From positions 434,001-498,000 of the forward strand of contig NZ_JASAOF010000003.1 in the NCBI RefSeq assembly GCF_029952525.1: DNA of 64,000 nucleotides. Direction: 5' to 3'. The notes under the pieces were generated by a model that saw nothing but the letters and a program-made list of their open reading frames with translations, ran no database searches and was not told the DNA's origin. The translations under genes and the position numbers were made by a program. Shown in pieces: positions 50,402 through 59,036 of the stretch. The DNA comes from Saccharopolyspora ipomoeae (GTDB lineage: Bacteria > Actinomycetota > Actinomycetes > Mycobacteriales > Pseudonocardiaceae). Every line of letters begins with the position of its first letter. Within the stretch, counting starts at the first letter, position 1.

Positions 50402-51316
50402 CCAGGTCAGTTCGCGGCACCGGCGCGCGCACTCGGTGGGTTCGACCTGCAGGGTGGCGTGCTCGATGCGGTAGCGCTCGGACAGCAGTCGCTGCGCCGC
50501 GGTGAGCACTCCCCCGTGGTCAGCGTCCTGGCTCGCGGTCAGGTGCGCCGAGGCGACCTCCATGCCGGAGGTCAGCGTCCACACGTGCAGGTCGTGCACT
50601 TCGGTGACGGAGGGCAGCGCGGCGAGGTCGTCGCGCATCTCCTGCAGGTCCAGCCCCTCCGGCGCCTGCTGCACGAGGATCCGCAGCGCCTGGCGCGCGA
50701 GCTTGAAGGTCCGGGGCAGCACGAACAGCCCGACTCCGACGGCGATGATCGGGTCGGCGAGGTACCAGCCGAAAGCCCAGGTCACGAAGCCGCCGACGAG
50801 CACGCCCGCGGAGCCGATGGTGTCGGCGAGGACCTCCAGGTAGGCGCCGCGCACGTTGAGGCTCTCGTTAGCACCCTTGCGCAGCAGCGCGAACACGACC
50901 AGGTTGGCGAGCAGGCCGGCGGCCGCGGTGGCCATCATCGGCAGCCCGGCGACCTCGTGCGGCCGCTGGAAGCGCTCCACGGACTCGATGAGGATGTAGC
51001 CGGCGACGCCGAACAGCAGCACCGCGTTGGCCAGCGCCGCGAGGACCTCCACCCGGTAGAGGCCGAAGGTGCGCTTGGTGCCGGTGGGACGACGCGCAGC
51101 GGTGATCGCGGCCAGGGCCATCCCGACGCCGAGGACGTCGGTGAGCATGTGCCCGGCATCGGACAGCAACGCCAGCGAGGACGTCATCCAACCGACGACG
51201 GCTTCGAGCACGAAGAACGCGAGCAGCACGCCGAAGGCGATGGACAGCCTGGTCAGGTAGCGGCCTGACGCGTGCGCCGCGTCGGCGGCGGAACCGTGCC
51301 CGTGGCCGTGCCCCAT
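50399..51316 (-). CDS. Cation diffusion facilitator metal exporter
   Basis: A 305-residue CDF protein: His-rich N-terminus (HGHGHG), six membrane helices and a cytoplasmic C-terminal domain (VTEVHDLHVWTLTSGMEVASAHL). The first metal site has SDAGHMLTD, but the second is EVLADTIGS, with Glu where most zinc exporters have His, which may change metal preference. Zinc or cadmium export is likely. GAGGAGG precedes the ATG. An AT-rich inverted repeat lies 28 bases upstream. Confidence 0.9.
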   Translation of the reverse strand: MGHGHGHGSAADAAHASGRYLTRLSIAFGVLLAFFVLEAVVGWMTSSLALLSDAGHMLTDVLGVGMALAAITAARRPTGTKRTFGLYRVEVLAALANAVLLFGVAGYILIESVERFQRPHEVAGLPMMATAAAGLLANLVVFALLRKGANESLNVRGAYLEVLADTIGSAGVLVGGFVTWAFGWYLADPIIAVGVGLFVLPRTFKLARQALRILVQQAPEGLDLQEMRDDLAALPSVTEVHDLHVWTLTSGMEVASAHLTASQDADHGGVLTAAQRLLSERYRIEHATLQVEPTECARRCRELTW

Positions 51317-51343
51317 CTCGTCGCCTCCTCACATCCGCACCAG

Positions 51344-51363
51344 ATACATAGCGAAGTATGCAT
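51344..51363. promoter_or_regulatory. ArsR/SmtB-like operator candidate upstream of the CDF gene
   Basis: The arms ATACATA and TATGCAT are separated by six bases and are complementary except for one pair. This AT-rich dyad, unusual in the GC-rich surroundings, resembles sites of ArsR/SmtB metal sensors. Its position just before the exporter gene fits metal-controlled expression; no regulator gene is adjacent. Confidence 0.5.
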
Positions 51364-51434
51364 GATTCGCGGCGCGCGACGAAAGTGCCCTGCAACTCAG
51401 ATCACGACCTTCACCCGAACCTCCGCGCCCGTGG

Positions 51435-51450
51435 CGACAGAAAGGTTCCC
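51435..51450 (-). repeat. Dispersed 16-bp element
   Basis: GGGAACCTTTCTGTCG on the minus strand. It lies between the CDF promoter and the tRNA gene, in a region without genes. Confidence 0.65.
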
Positions 51451-51563
51451 CTGCACCGGCCACCGGGGAACCCGCAGATGAACGCGACCGCCCCACCACA
51501 ACCCGACCCCGCCCCAGGCACCTGCGAGGCGTGCGATAGGCTATCGATCGTCCACAGCGACCA

Positions 51564-51636
51564 GCCCTCGTAGCTCAGTGGATAGAGCACTGCCCTCCGG
51601 AGGCAGGTGTCATAGGTTCGAATCCTATCGAGGGCG
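51564..51636 (+). tRNA. tRNA-Arg (anticodon CCG)
   Basis: A 73-base cloverleaf. The acceptor arms GCCCTCG/CGAGGGC pair completely, the D-arm is GCTC...GAGC, and the anticodon arm CTGCC-CTCCGGA-GGCAG shows CCG, reading CGG. The T-arm is CATAGGTTCGAATCCTATC, and the discriminator is G. The 3' CCA is not encoded. A terminator follows within 20 bases. Confidence 0.96.
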
Positions 51637-51654
51637 CCTGAGAACGACGAGCAG

Positions 51655-51693
51655 AACCGCCTCTGGCCAGCACGAACTGGGCCAGGGGCGGTT
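51655..51693 (+). terminator. Intrinsic terminator of the tRNA gene
   Basis: AACCGCCTCTGGCC pairs with GGCCAGGGGCGGTT (14 bp, one G-T pair) around an 11-base loop and is followed by TGCTTTT. It is the clearest terminator on the plus strand in the window. Confidence 0.88.
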
Positions 51694-51744
51694 TGCTTTT
51701 CAGTGGCCGGCGCTCCGCCGCCGAGCTCGGCGTCGTCCCTGACG

Positions 51745-52782
51745 TCAGTTCACGATCAGGTCCTGCGGGAGCGGGGTGTCGGTCTCCATCGCTTCGAACA
51801 GCCGCAGCGCCTTCTCCTTGTCCCACTGGTGAGCGGTGGAGTCGGTAACGGGAACCGTCGTCGTCACGACACCGCCCGAGGAGATGCCGCGCATCGCCCA
51901 TGCCAGCGACAGCAGGTCTCCCGGGCCGTCCGAGTCGAGCATCGTCAGCGCGCCCGCGCCCTCGTCGGCCAGCGCGTACGCGCGGAACGGGTTGATCAGG
52001 GTGCTGATGCTCGACGCCTCGGATGCCAGGGCGCCGATGAACTTGCGCTGGTTGGCGACCCGGTCCAGGTCGGAGCGCGGGGTCGCGTCGCTGTAGCGCA
52101 TGCGCACGAAGGTCAGGGCGTCCGGGCCGTTCAGCGTCTGGCAGCCGACTTGGAGGGTCTGGCCCGTCTTGACGTCGTGCATCTCCTGTTCGAGACACAT
52201 CTCGACGCCACCGACCGCGTCGACCAGACCCGAAAAACCGCCGAACCCGATCTCGGCGTAGTGATCGATGCGCAGCCCGGTCGCCTGCTCCACGGTCTGC
52301 GCCAGCAACTTCGGCCCGCCGACGGCGAAAGCCTCGTTGATCATCGTCCGGCCTCGTCCCGGGACCGGCACCCGCGAGTCGCGCGGGATGCTGATCAGCG
52401 TGGGAGTCGTGGAGTTGTCCGGCAGGTGCGCGACCAGGATCGTGTCCGTGCGCTGGCCATCCGCGTCCCCCACGTGCAGGCCCTCCGCGGTCTCCGGATC
52501 CAGCCCTTCCCGACTGTCCGATCCCACGACCAGCCAGTTCGCGCCCGCGGTGGCCTCCGGTCGGCCCGGGTAGTCCGGAAAGGCGTCGATCCGGTGCACC
52601 GCCGAGTCGATGTGGAACCAGAGCCAGCCCGCGAACACCACCGGAAGCACGATCAGGGCCACCAGCAGCGCCACGAAGGGCCTCTTCCTGCTCCGCCGCC
52701 GCGGCACCGGCACCCGCCCCACTGGGCTCCCCACCGGCCGCTGCTGCGCACTCCAGTCACGCTGGATCCGATTGCTGTTCAT
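51745..52782 (-). CDS. LytR-CpsA-Psr (LCP) family cell-wall ligase
   Basis: A 345-residue protein: a basic cytoplasmic start, one membrane helix (FVALLVALIVLPVVFAGWLWF) and an external LCP domain. The Arg/Asp residues that hold polyprenyl pyrophosphate are seen in SDSREGLD, GQRTDTILVAHL, SIPRDSRV and VRMRYSDATPRSDLDRVANQRK. LCP enzymes attach arabinogalactan or teichoic acids to peptidoglycan. ATG 52782 fits the conserved topology. No LytR_C domain follows. Confidence 0.88.
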   Translation of the reverse strand: MNSNRIQRDWSAQQRPVGSPVGRVPVPRRRSRKRPFVALLVALIVLPVVFAGWLWFHIDSAVHRIDAFPDYPGRPEATAGANWLVVGSDSREGLDPETAEGLHVGDADGQRTDTILVAHLPDNSTTPTLISIPRDSRVPVPGRGRTMINEAFAVGGPKLLAQTVEQATGLRIDHYAEIGFGGFSGLVDAVGGVEMCLEQEMHDVKTGQTLQVGCQTLNGPDALTFVRMRYSDATPRSDLDRVANQRKFIGALASEASSISTLINPFRAYALADEGAGALTMLDSDGPGDLLSLAWAMRGISSGGVVTTTVPVTDSTAHQWDKEKALRLFEAMETDTPLPQDLIVN

Positions 52783-52897
52783 ATTTCTGGAGACGCCGTG
52801 CCGGGTCGAAGGTTGTCCGCGCCACCGAAAAGAGGAAGGCCCACTTCCCCCTCCGGCCTCGCGGGCACGAGTTCCGATCACGACGCGAAGCTCCCGC

Positions 52898-52940
52898 GAC
52901 ACCGCCCCTGACCAGCGGATTCTCAACCAGGGGCGGTGTC
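52898..52940. terminator. Terminator downstream of paaE
   Basis: GACACCGCCCCTG and CAGGGGCGGTGTC form a perfect 13-bp stem with a 17-base loop, 27 bases after the paaE stop. The stem shares the ACCGCCCCTG sequence with other terminators in this window. Confidence 0.8.
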
Positions 52941-52966
52941 GTGCCCAGCGGGATCAGCCGAGGAGA

Positions 52967-54046
52967 TCAGGAATCGAAGTCGACCGTGATCGCGTCCGTC
53001 ACCGGGACCGACTGGCAAGTCAGGACGAACCCCTCATCCACCTCCGCCTGCTCCAGGGCGAAGTTGCGCCGCATGTCGACCTTCCCGTCGGTGACCTTCG
53101 CCCGACAGGTCCCGCACACCCCGCCCTTGCAGGCGAAGGGAAGATCCGGCCTGGCCTTCTGCGCGCCGTCCAGGACCGTGTTCTCACGCGGCAGCGCGGT
53201 GGTCGTGCGCCGGCCGTCCAGGACGATGGTCGCTTCCGTCATCTCCCCCACCGGCTTCGCGTCGACGTGACGCACGGGTTCCGGCGGGACGTCGTCGACG
53301 TAGAACAGCTCGCGGTGGATGCGCTCGTCACCGACGCCGAGTTCGGACAGCAGCTGCTGGGCGCCCGTCACCATGCCGAACGGCCCGCACAACCACCACT
53401 CATCGACCTCACCGACCTCGGGCACGAGCGCCAGCAGGTCGCGGAGCTTGGCCGCGTCGAGGCGACCGGTGAACAGGTCCGCTTCACGCGGCTCCCGCGA
53501 GAGCACGTGCACGAGCTCCAGGCGCTCCGGGTAACGATCTTTGAGGTCGGCGAGCTCGTCGGCGAACATCACCGTGTCGGTGCGCCGGTTGCCGTACACG
53601 ACGGTGACGGTCGCGTCCGGGTCGCGCAGGACCGTTCCCGCGATCGACAGCAGCGGGGTGATCCCGGATCCGGCGCCGATCAGCACGTGGTGACCGGAAG
53701 GCGACCGCGGTGTGAACGACCCGGTGGGAGCACCGACTTCGATCTCGTCGCCCGCCCGGACCTCGTTGACCAGCCAAGTGGAGAACAACCCCTCGGGAAC
53801 CTCTCGCACACCGATGCGCGGAAGGTTCCCCTCCGCCGTGCAGAGGGAGTACGACCGCCGCTCCTCGCGGCCGTCGACGACGCGGCGCAGCGTCAACGAC
53901 TGCCCGGCCCGGAAGTCGTAGACGTCCTCCAGCTCCGGTGGCACGGCGAAGGTGACCGCGACGGCGTCGTCGCACAGGCGGCTGACGTCGGCGACGGTCA
54001 GCGTGTGGAACTCGCCCCGCACGCGGGATTTCGTCAACGCGGCCAC
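52967..54046 (-). CDS. paaE: Phenylacetyl-CoA epoxidase reductase subunit PaaE
   Basis: A 359-residue electron-transfer protein. The FAD domain has RRSYSLC, the NAD(P)H domain GSGITPLLSIAG and VVYGNRRTD, and the C-terminal plant-type 2Fe-2S domain CKGGVCGTCRAKV plus a later Cys. It passes electrons from NADPH to the PaaA diiron centre. GTG 54046 follows AAGGAG in the paaD end. Between residues 75 and 95 the gene contains two inverted 16-bp element copies, read as part of the protein. Confidence 0.93.
   Translation of the reverse strand: MAALTKSRVRGEFHTLTVADVSRLCDDAVAVTFAVPPELEDVYDFRAGQSLTLRRVVDGREERRSYSLCTAEGNLPRIGVREVPEGLFSTWLVNEVRAGDEIEVGAPTGSFTPRSPSGHHVLIGAGSGITPLLSIAGTVLRDPDATVTVVYGNRRTDTVMFADELADLKDRYPERLELVHVLSREPREADLFTGRLDAAKLRDLLALVPEVGEVDEWWLCGPFGMVTGAQQLLSELGVGDERIHRELFYVDDVPPEPVRHVDAKPVGEMTEATIVLDGRRTTTALPRENTVLDGAQKARPDLPFACKGGVCGTCRAKVTDGKVDMRRNFALEQAEVDEGFVLTCQSVPVTDAITVDFDS
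53795..53830. repeat. Inverted pair of the 16-bp element inside paaE
   Basis: GGGAACCTCTCGCACA at 53795-53810 and, inverted, GGGAACCTTCCGCGCA at 53815-53830. The first eight bases of each arm are perfectly complementary. On the coding strand they encode EGNLPR and VREVPEG in the loop between the flavin and NADP domains. This is the only clear in-gene pair. Confidence 0.55.
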
Positions 54047-54047
54047 C

Positions 54048-54536
54048 TCAGATCTCCTTGACGTGTTCGAACGGTTCGGCGCACGACCGGCAGCGACGCA
54101 TCGACTTGCACGCCGTGGCACCGAATTCCGACAGCAGCTCCGTGTCCGCGGCACCGCAGCGCGGGCAGGGAACTTCCCTGCCAGGCGGGAGGAGCGTGAG
54201 CGGAACCGGCCCCGGTGTTGGCGCCGGTGCGCCGCCCGGTGGCGCGATGCCGGCTTCGGCGAGCTTGCGGCGGCCCCGCTCGCTGATCCAGTCCGTGCTC
54301 CACGGAGGGTTGAGCACCGTGCGCACCTCGACACTGGCGTAGCCGGCCTCGCGCAGTGCGTGGACCAGGTCGTCGCGCATCGTGTCCATGGCCGGGCAGC
54401 CGGTGTAGGTGGGTGTGATGGACACCTTCACCTCACCGTCGTGTTCGGACACCTCGCGCAGCACTCCCAGGTCGGCGAGCGTGAGCATCGGCAGCTCCGG
54501 GTCGCAGACCGTTTCGGCGACGGCGCGCGCGGTCAC
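54048..54536 (-). CDS. paaD: Phenylacetyl-CoA epoxidase assembly factor PaaD
   Basis: About 162 residues: an N-terminal DUF59/MIP18 domain (CDPELPMLTLADLGVLREV, PTYTGCPAMDTM) and a C-terminal four-Cys zinc ribbon (CPRCG and CKSMRRCRSC). It supports iron-sulfur or diiron maturation of the Paa monooxygenase. The start may be GTG 54536, overlapping the paaC stop as GTGA, or GTG 54539. Confidence 0.92.
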   Translation of the reverse strand: MTARAVAETVCDPELPMLTLADLGVLREVSEHDGEVKVSITPTYTGCPAMDTMRDDLVHALREAGYASVEVRTVLNPPWSTDWISERGRRKLAEAGIAPPGGAPAPTPGPVPLTLLPPGREVPCPRCGAADTELLSEFGATACKSMRRCRSCAEPFEHVKEI

Positions 54537-55417
54537 CACGTCGCCTCCGGGTGCGCTCGGGCGACGCTCTGCAGCTCCGCGAGGAGGTATCCCATGTCCT
54601 CGGTGTGCCGCCCGTGCCTGCCGGTACCGCCGGCGATCCCGGCCTTGCCCGCGATCGCGGGCAGTTCGAGCGTCGCGGGCTCGATGACCTGGTCCAGCAC
54701 GCCGTCGAACTCGTCGCGCACTGCGGCCGGATCGACAGCGACACCGGACTCGGCCAGGCGTGATTCGATCTCGTGCGCGGTGAACAGCTCGTCCACGTAC
54801 GGCCAGACGTCGGTCAAGGCCGCCTGCATGCGTTCTCGCGAGAACGGGGTTCCGTCACCGAGCCGAACGGCCCACCGGGCCGCGTAGTCGCGGTGGTACG
54901 TCAGCTCCTTGACGCCCTTGTCGGCGATCGCGGCCAGCACCGGGTCCACCGAGGTCGTCAGCCGCTGGAACAGCGCGAGCCGCCACGTGGACAGCACCAG
55001 CAGGACCGCGACGAGCCGGCCGAAATCGCCGCGCTCCAGCTCGGCGAGCCGCACGTTGCGGAACTCGTTCTCGTGGCGGAAGAACGCGTAGTCGTCCTCA
55101 CCACGTCCGCTGCCGTCGGCCTTTCCCGCGCGGGCCAGCAGGAGCCGGGCCTGCCCCAGCAGGTCCAAGCCGATGTTGGCGATCGCGACCTCGTCCTCCA
55201 GTTCGGGGGCGAAGGTGCACCACTGCTGCAGCCGGTGGGACAGGACCAGCGCGTCATCGCCGAGCATCAGGCAGTACTCGGCCAGGTCGGCACCGTCCAC
55301 GCCGGGCGGAACCGAGGTGTCGATGCCCGCCAGGGGATCTTCGAACCCCGTGCCGAAGGCCCAACGAGAGTCGTCGTGGGCGTCGATGAGTGCCTCGTAG
55401 GCGTTGTCGAAGGACAT
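54533..55417 (-). CDS. paaC: Phenylacetyl-CoA epoxidase structural subunit PaaC
   Basis: A 294-residue ferritin-like helical partner of PaaA that lacks the full set of iron ligands. Conserved parts are DDALVLSHRLQQWC, EDEVAIANIGLDLLGQARLL and KGVKELTYHRDYAARWAVRLGDGT. It lies eight bases after paaB and overlaps paaD. Confidence 0.93.
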   Translation of the reverse strand: MSFDNAYEALIDAHDDSRWAFGTGFEDPLAGIDTSVPPGVDGADLAEYCLMLGDDALVLSHRLQQWCTFAPELEDEVAIANIGLDLLGQARLLLARAGKADGSGRGEDDYAFFRHENEFRNVRLAELERGDFGRLVAVLLVLSTWRLALFQRLTTSVDPVLAAIADKGVKELTYHRDYAARWAVRLGDGTPFSRERMQAALTDVWPYVDELFTAHEIESRLAESGVAVDPAAVRDEFDGVLDQVIEPATLELPAIAGKAGIAGGTGRHGRHTEDMGYLLAELQSVARAHPEATW

Positions 55418-55424
55418 CGTCGGC

Positions 55425-55712
55425 TCACATGTGGGGAACGTTGTCGGGAATGTCGTAGAACGTCGGGTGGCGGTACACCTTGTCCCCCGAGGGCGCGAAG
55501 AAGGGATCCTTCTCGTCAGGGGATGACGCGGTGATCTCCGATGCCTTGACCACCCAGATGCTCACGCCCTCGTTGCGCCGCGTGTAGAGGTCGCGGGCGT
55601 GGTGCACGGCCATCTCGTCGTCGGCGGCGCGCAGCGAACCGACGTGCACGTGGTTCAATCCGCGCTTGCCGCGCACGAACACCTCGTAGAGCGGCCACTC
55701 GCTCCGGCTCAT
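55425..55712 (-). CDS. paaB: Phenylacetyl-CoA epoxidase subunit PaaB
   Basis: A 95-residue small subunit that bridges the PaaAC pairs. The motifs [21 protein letters not shown] and [25 protein letters not shown] are diagnostic. The ATG overlaps the paaA stop as ATGA. Confidence 0.95.
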   Translation of the reverse strand: MSRSEWPLYEVFVRGKRGLNHVHVGSLRAADDEMAVHHARDLYTRRNEGVSIWVVKASEITASSPDEKDPFFAPSGDKVYRHPTFYDIPDNVPHM

Positions 55713-56656
55713 GACGTCGCCTCCGTCCTCTTGCGGGCGTGCGCGGCCGCGGCTTCGCGGACCCAGGCACCGTCCTCGTGGGCCTGGCGTCGCCGTGCGA
55801 CGCGTTCGGTGTTGCACGGCCCGTTGCCCTTGATGACCTGCTTGAGCTCGTTCCAGTCGACCTCGCCGAAGTCGTAGTGCTGCCGTTCGGCGTTCCACTT
55901 CAGGTCGGGGTCGGGCAGCGTCACGCCGAGCACCTCGGCCTGCGGGACGGTCATGTCGACGAACCGCTGCCGCAGCTCATCATTGGTGTGCCGCTTGATC
56001 TTCCAGCGCATGGACTGCTCGGTGTGGGCCGATTCGGCGTCGGGCGGGCCGAACATCATCAGCGAGGGCCACCAGAACCGGTTCACCGCGTCCTGGACCA
56101 TCTCCTGTTGCGCAGGGGTTCCCTTCATCATCGTCATCAGCAGTTCGTAGCCCTGCCGCTGGTGGAAGGACTCCTCCTTGCAGATGCGGATCATCGATCG
56201 AGCGTAGGGACCGTAGCTGGAGCGGCACAGCGGAACCTGGTTGCAGATCGCGGCACCGTCGACGAGCCAGCCGATCACCCCGACGTCGGCGAAGGACAGC
56301 GTCGGGTAGTTGAAGATCGACGAGTACTTCTGCCGTCCGGTGATCAGCTTCTCGGTCAGGTCCTGCCGGTCGCCGCCGAGCGTTTCGGCCGCCGAGTACA
56401 GGTACAGCCCGTGCCCAGCCTCGTCCTGCACCTTCGCCAGCAGGATCGCTTTGCGCCGCAACGAGGGTGCCCGCGTGATCCAGTTGCCCTCGGGCTGCAT
56501 GCCGATGATCTCGGAGTGGGCGTGCTGGGCGATCTGCCGGATCATCGTCTTGCGGTAGCCGTCCGGAAGCCAGTCCCGGGGCTCGATCCGCTGGTCCTTG
56601 TCGATCGTGCGCTCGAAGTGCGCTTCGAGTTCCTCGTCGGACAACGTCGCTGTCAT
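55709..56656 (-). CDS. paaA: Phenylacetyl-CoA epoxidase catalytic subunit PaaA
   Basis: A 315-residue diiron oxygenase forming ring-1,2-epoxyphenylacetyl-CoA. The iron ligands fall in two ExxH motifs, [13 protein letters not shown] and [12 protein letters not shown], with further Glu residues in the helix bundle. ATG 56656 overlaps the paaZ stop by four bases. In some clusters paaA leads; here paaZ does. Confidence 0.96.
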   Translation of the reverse strand: MTATLSDEELEAHFERTIDKDQRIEPRDWLPDGYRKTMIRQIAQHAHSEIIGMQPEGNWITRAPSLRRKAILLAKVQDEAGHGLYLYSAAETLGGDRQDLTEKLITGRQKYSSIFNYPTLSFADVGVIGWLVDGAAICNQVPLCRSSYGPYARSMIRICKEESFHQRQGYELLMTMMKGTPAQQEMVQDAVNRFWWPSLMMFGPPDAESAHTEQSMRWKIKRHTNDELRQRFVDMTVPQAEVLGVTLPDPDLKWNAERQHYDFGEVDWNELKQVIKGNGPCNTERVARRRQAHEDGAWVREAAAAHARKRTEATS

Positions 56657-58698
56657 CGGTTCTCCTTGGCCACCAGGGTGAGCACGTCGTACTTGGCTAC
56701 GGACTCCTGGTTCTGGTTGGTCACGTCGGCGTCCCAGCGGACCTCGCCGTAGTCGGCGTTCTCGCGTGGGGTGATCTGCTTGCAGGTCAAGGTCACCGTC
56801 AGGTCGTCGCCGGGTTTGACGGGTGTGAGGAACCGGAGGTTCTCCAGCCCGTAGTTGGCCAGCACCGGTCCGGGTTCGGGTGACACGAACAGACCCGCGG
56901 CGAAGGAGACGACCAAGTAGCCGTGCGCCACGATCCCGCCGAAGAGCGGGTTCTCGCGCGCGGCGGCCTCGTTGGTGTGCGCGTAGAAGGTGTCGCCGGT
57001 GAACTCGGCGAAGTGGGCCACGTCCTCGTCGGTGACGGGACGGGGGCCGGCGACGACCGCGTCTCCGATCTTCAGCTCGGCCAGCGACTTCCGGAAGGGG
57101 TGGGTGCCTTCCTCGCGACGAGGGGCACCTTCCACCCACCGGCCGGTGACCTGGGACAGCACGTTCGGGCTCGCTTGCACGGCCGTGCGCTGCATGTGGT
57201 GCAGCACGCCGCGGATCCCGCCCATCTCCTCACCGCCACCGGCCCGTCCGGGGCCGCCGTGCACGAGCGCCGGCATCGGCGAGCCGTGCCCGGTGGATTC
57301 CTTGGCGTCGTCGGCGTCGAGCACCAGCAGGCGCCCGTGCCAGGGCGCCACCCCGAGCACGACTTCCCGCGCGAAAGCCGCGTCGCCGCTGACGACCGAG
57401 CCGGCGAGGCTCCCCTGCCCGCGAGCCGCGTAGTCGACGACCTGCTCGACCGAGGTGTAGGGCATCAGCGTCGACACCGGGCCGAAGGCCTCGACTTCGT
57501 GCGGCTCGGCCCGGTCGGGGTCGCCCTTGAGCAGGACGGGTGAGAGGAAGGCTCCCTTCTCCGCGTCCGCGTCGAGGACCTCGACCGTCTCCGGGTCGCC
57601 GAAGACGATGGTGCCCGCTCCTCGCAGGGCCTTCAGGGACCGGCGGACCTCTTCGCGCTGCTCGAGGCTGGCCAGCGCACCCATCCGCACGTCGGGGTGG
57701 GCGGGGTTGCCGACCTTGATCTTGGCCAGGCGCTCCCGGGCGGCCTCGGCGACGTCGTCGAGCAGGTCGGCCGGGACGAAGGCCCGCCGGATCGCGGTGC
57801 ACTTCTGACCGGCTTTGACGGTCATCTCGGTGACCAGCTGCTTGACGTAGAGGTCGAACTCGGTCGTTCCGGGTGTCGCGTCGGGGCCGAGGATCGAGCA
57901 GTTGAGCGAATCGGCTTCGGCGTTGAACCGCACCGAGTTGCGCACGATGGCCGGGTGGGCCCGCAGCTTCTGCGCGGTGGAGGCCGAGCCGGTGAACGAC
58001 ACCAGGTCCTGGCCGGTCACGTGGTCGAGGAGGTCACCGGCGCTTCCGCTGATCAGCTGCAGCGATCCCTCGGGCAGCAGACCGGAGTTGACGATCAGCT
58101 CGACGAGCTTCTCGGTGAGGTAGGCGGTCTGGCTGGCGGGTTTGATGAGGCTGGGCACACCGGCGAGGAACGCCGGGGCGAACTTCTCCAGCGGACCCCA
58201 CGCCGGGAAGTTGAAGGCGTTGATCTGCACCGCGACACCACGCAGGGGCGTGGCGATGTGCTGGGCCTGGAACGTTCCGCCCTTGCTGAGAGGTTCGACC
58301 CCGCCATCGACGTAGACGGTGTCGTTGGGCAGTTCGCGACGGCCCTTGCTCGAGTAGGAGAACAGCACTCCGATGCCGCCGTCGATGTCGAACTGGGAGT
58401 CGCCGCGGGTCGCCCCCGTCTTGGCTGACAGCGCGTAGAGCTCGTCGCGGTTCTCGCGGAGGTGGGATGCCAGCGCCTTGAGCAGCGCGGCACGCTGGTG
58501 GAACGTCAGGTCCCGCAACGCCGGTCCGCCGACCCGGCGTCCGTGGTCGAGCGCGGCGGCCATGTCGATACCCGCCGAGGAGATCCGTGCGACTTCCGCT
58601 CCTGTGACGGCGTCGTAAAGCGGTGCGCCGTCGCCTTCGCCCACCTGCCAGCCGCCACTGGTGTAGCTGCGCAGGACCTTGCTCGCACCCTGAGCCAT
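56653..58698 (-). CDS. paaZ: Oxepin-CoA hydrolase / 3-oxo-5,6-dehydrosuberyl-CoA semialdehyde dehydrogenase
   Basis: A 681-residue fusion. Residues 1 to about 520 are an aldehyde dehydrogenase with [11 protein letters not shown] (catalytic Glu) and [15 protein letters not shown] (catalytic Cys). Residues 540-681 are a MaoC-type hydratase with [15 protein letters not shown] (Asp and His) and [14 protein letters not shown]. The hydratase opens the oxepin ring, and the dehydrogenase oxidises the aldehyde. Leader gene of paaZABCDE, with a PaaR-type operator 23 bases upstream. Confidence 0.95.
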   Translation of the reverse strand: MAQGASKVLRSYTSGGWQVGEGDGAPLYDAVTGAEVARISSAGIDMAAALDHGRRVGGPALRDLTFHQRAALLKALASHLRENRDELYALSAKTGATRGDSQFDIDGGIGVLFSYSSKGRRELPNDTVYVDGGVEPLSKGGTFQAQHIATPLRGVAVQINAFNFPAWGPLEKFAPAFLAGVPSLIKPASQTAYLTEKLVELIVNSGLLPEGSLQLISGSAGDLLDHVTGQDLVSFTGSASTAQKLRAHPAIVRNSVRFNAEADSLNCSILGPDATPGTTEFDLYVKQLVTEMTVKAGQKCTAIRRAFVPADLLDDVAEAARERLAKIKVGNPAHPDVRMGALASLEQREEVRRSLKALRGAGTIVFGDPETVEVLDADAEKGAFLSPVLLKGDPDRAEPHEVEAFGPVSTLMPYTSVEQVVDYAARGQGSLAGSVVSGDAAFAREVVLGVAPWHGRLLVLDADDAKESTGHGSPMPALVHGGPGRAGGGEEMGGIRGVLHHMQRTAVQASPNVLSQVTGRWVEGAPRREEGTHPFRKSLAELKIGDAVVAGPRPVTDEDVAHFAEFTGDTFYAHTNEAAARENPLFGGIVAHGYLVVSFAAGLFVSPEPGPVLANYGLENLRFLTPVKPGDDLTVTLTCKQITPRENADYGEVRWDADVTNQNQESVAKYDVLTLVAKENR

Positions 58699-58720
58699 CG
58701 TGCCTCGCTCTCCCAGAATT

Positions 58721-58742
58721 ACTAACCGAACGGTCGGGAATT
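58721..58742. promoter_or_regulatory. PaaR-type operator in the paaZ promoter
   Basis: The site begins ACTAACCG, has CG at the centre and ends CGGGAATT. As I recall, the Corynebacterium PaaR motif is ACTNACCG, two bases, CG, two bases, CGGTNAGT; this site fits except at two positions of the right half. It lies 23 bases before the paaZ start, where repressor binding would block transcription. Confidence 0.75.
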
Positions 58743-58847
58743 AATGCTAGCGCGCCGCCGCGGAGAACGGAACCGGCTGAACCGCGATTCGCCCCCATCC
58801 GGCGCCACCACCCGCCCGGAAGCCCCTCCCCGCGGCGCGCGCGGACG

Positions 58848-58863
58848 TGGAAGGAAGGTTCCC
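58848..58863 (-). repeat. Dispersed 16-bp element
   Basis: GGGAACCTTCCTTCCA on the minus strand, in the middle of the 338-base divergent space between paaZ and paaI. It lies about 106 bases from the first PaaR-type site and 89 from the promoter at 58952. Confidence 0.6.
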
Positions 58864-58951
58864 TTGCCCAGCGCACCGCCCCGCTCAACGGACGAAGTTC
58901 CAGGTGCCACCCCGGCCACTTTCGGAAGGACTCCCTCCGCTCAAGCCGCCC

Positions 58952-58981
58952 TTGACAGGCGTTCGCGGGCTGACTTTTACT
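58952..58981 (+). promoter_or_regulatory. Promoter of paaI-paaK
   Basis: TTGACA at 58952-58957 and TTTACT at 58976-58981, 18 bases apart. Transcription would start near 58988, immediately before the second PaaR-type site. Confidence 0.6.
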
Positions 58982-58992
58982 TGAGCAGATTT

Positions 58993-59014
58993 ATTTACCG
59001 TCCATTCGGTCAGT
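58993..59014. promoter_or_regulatory. PaaR-type operator in the paaI promoter
   Basis: Left half ATTTACCG, right half CGGTCAGT, six bases between (TCCATT). It matches the PaaR-type dyad except for one base in the left half and one in the centre. It covers the likely transcription start, 23 bases before the paaI GTG. Confidence 0.78.
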
Positions 59015-59036
59015 AAGCATAGGCGGTGCAGCCCCC

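Noticed and set aside
51478..51573. 31-codon ORF before tRNA-Arg
   Set aside because: No ribosome site, Pro-rich composition, and it runs into the tRNA gene.
54168..54183. GGGAACTTCCCTGCCA in paaD
   Set aside because: Encodes the normal approach to the zinc ribbon (GREVPCPRCG) and has two core differences; chance is likely.
55506..55521. GGGATCCTTCTCGTCA in paaB
   Set aside because: Encodes the conserved DEKDPFF motif of PaaB, which explains the bases.
57103..57129. Hairpin GGTGCC...GGCACC with inner CCTCG/CGAGG in paaZ
   Set aside because: It lies in the conserved linker between the dehydrogenase and hydratase domains; no sign of insertion or regulatory role.
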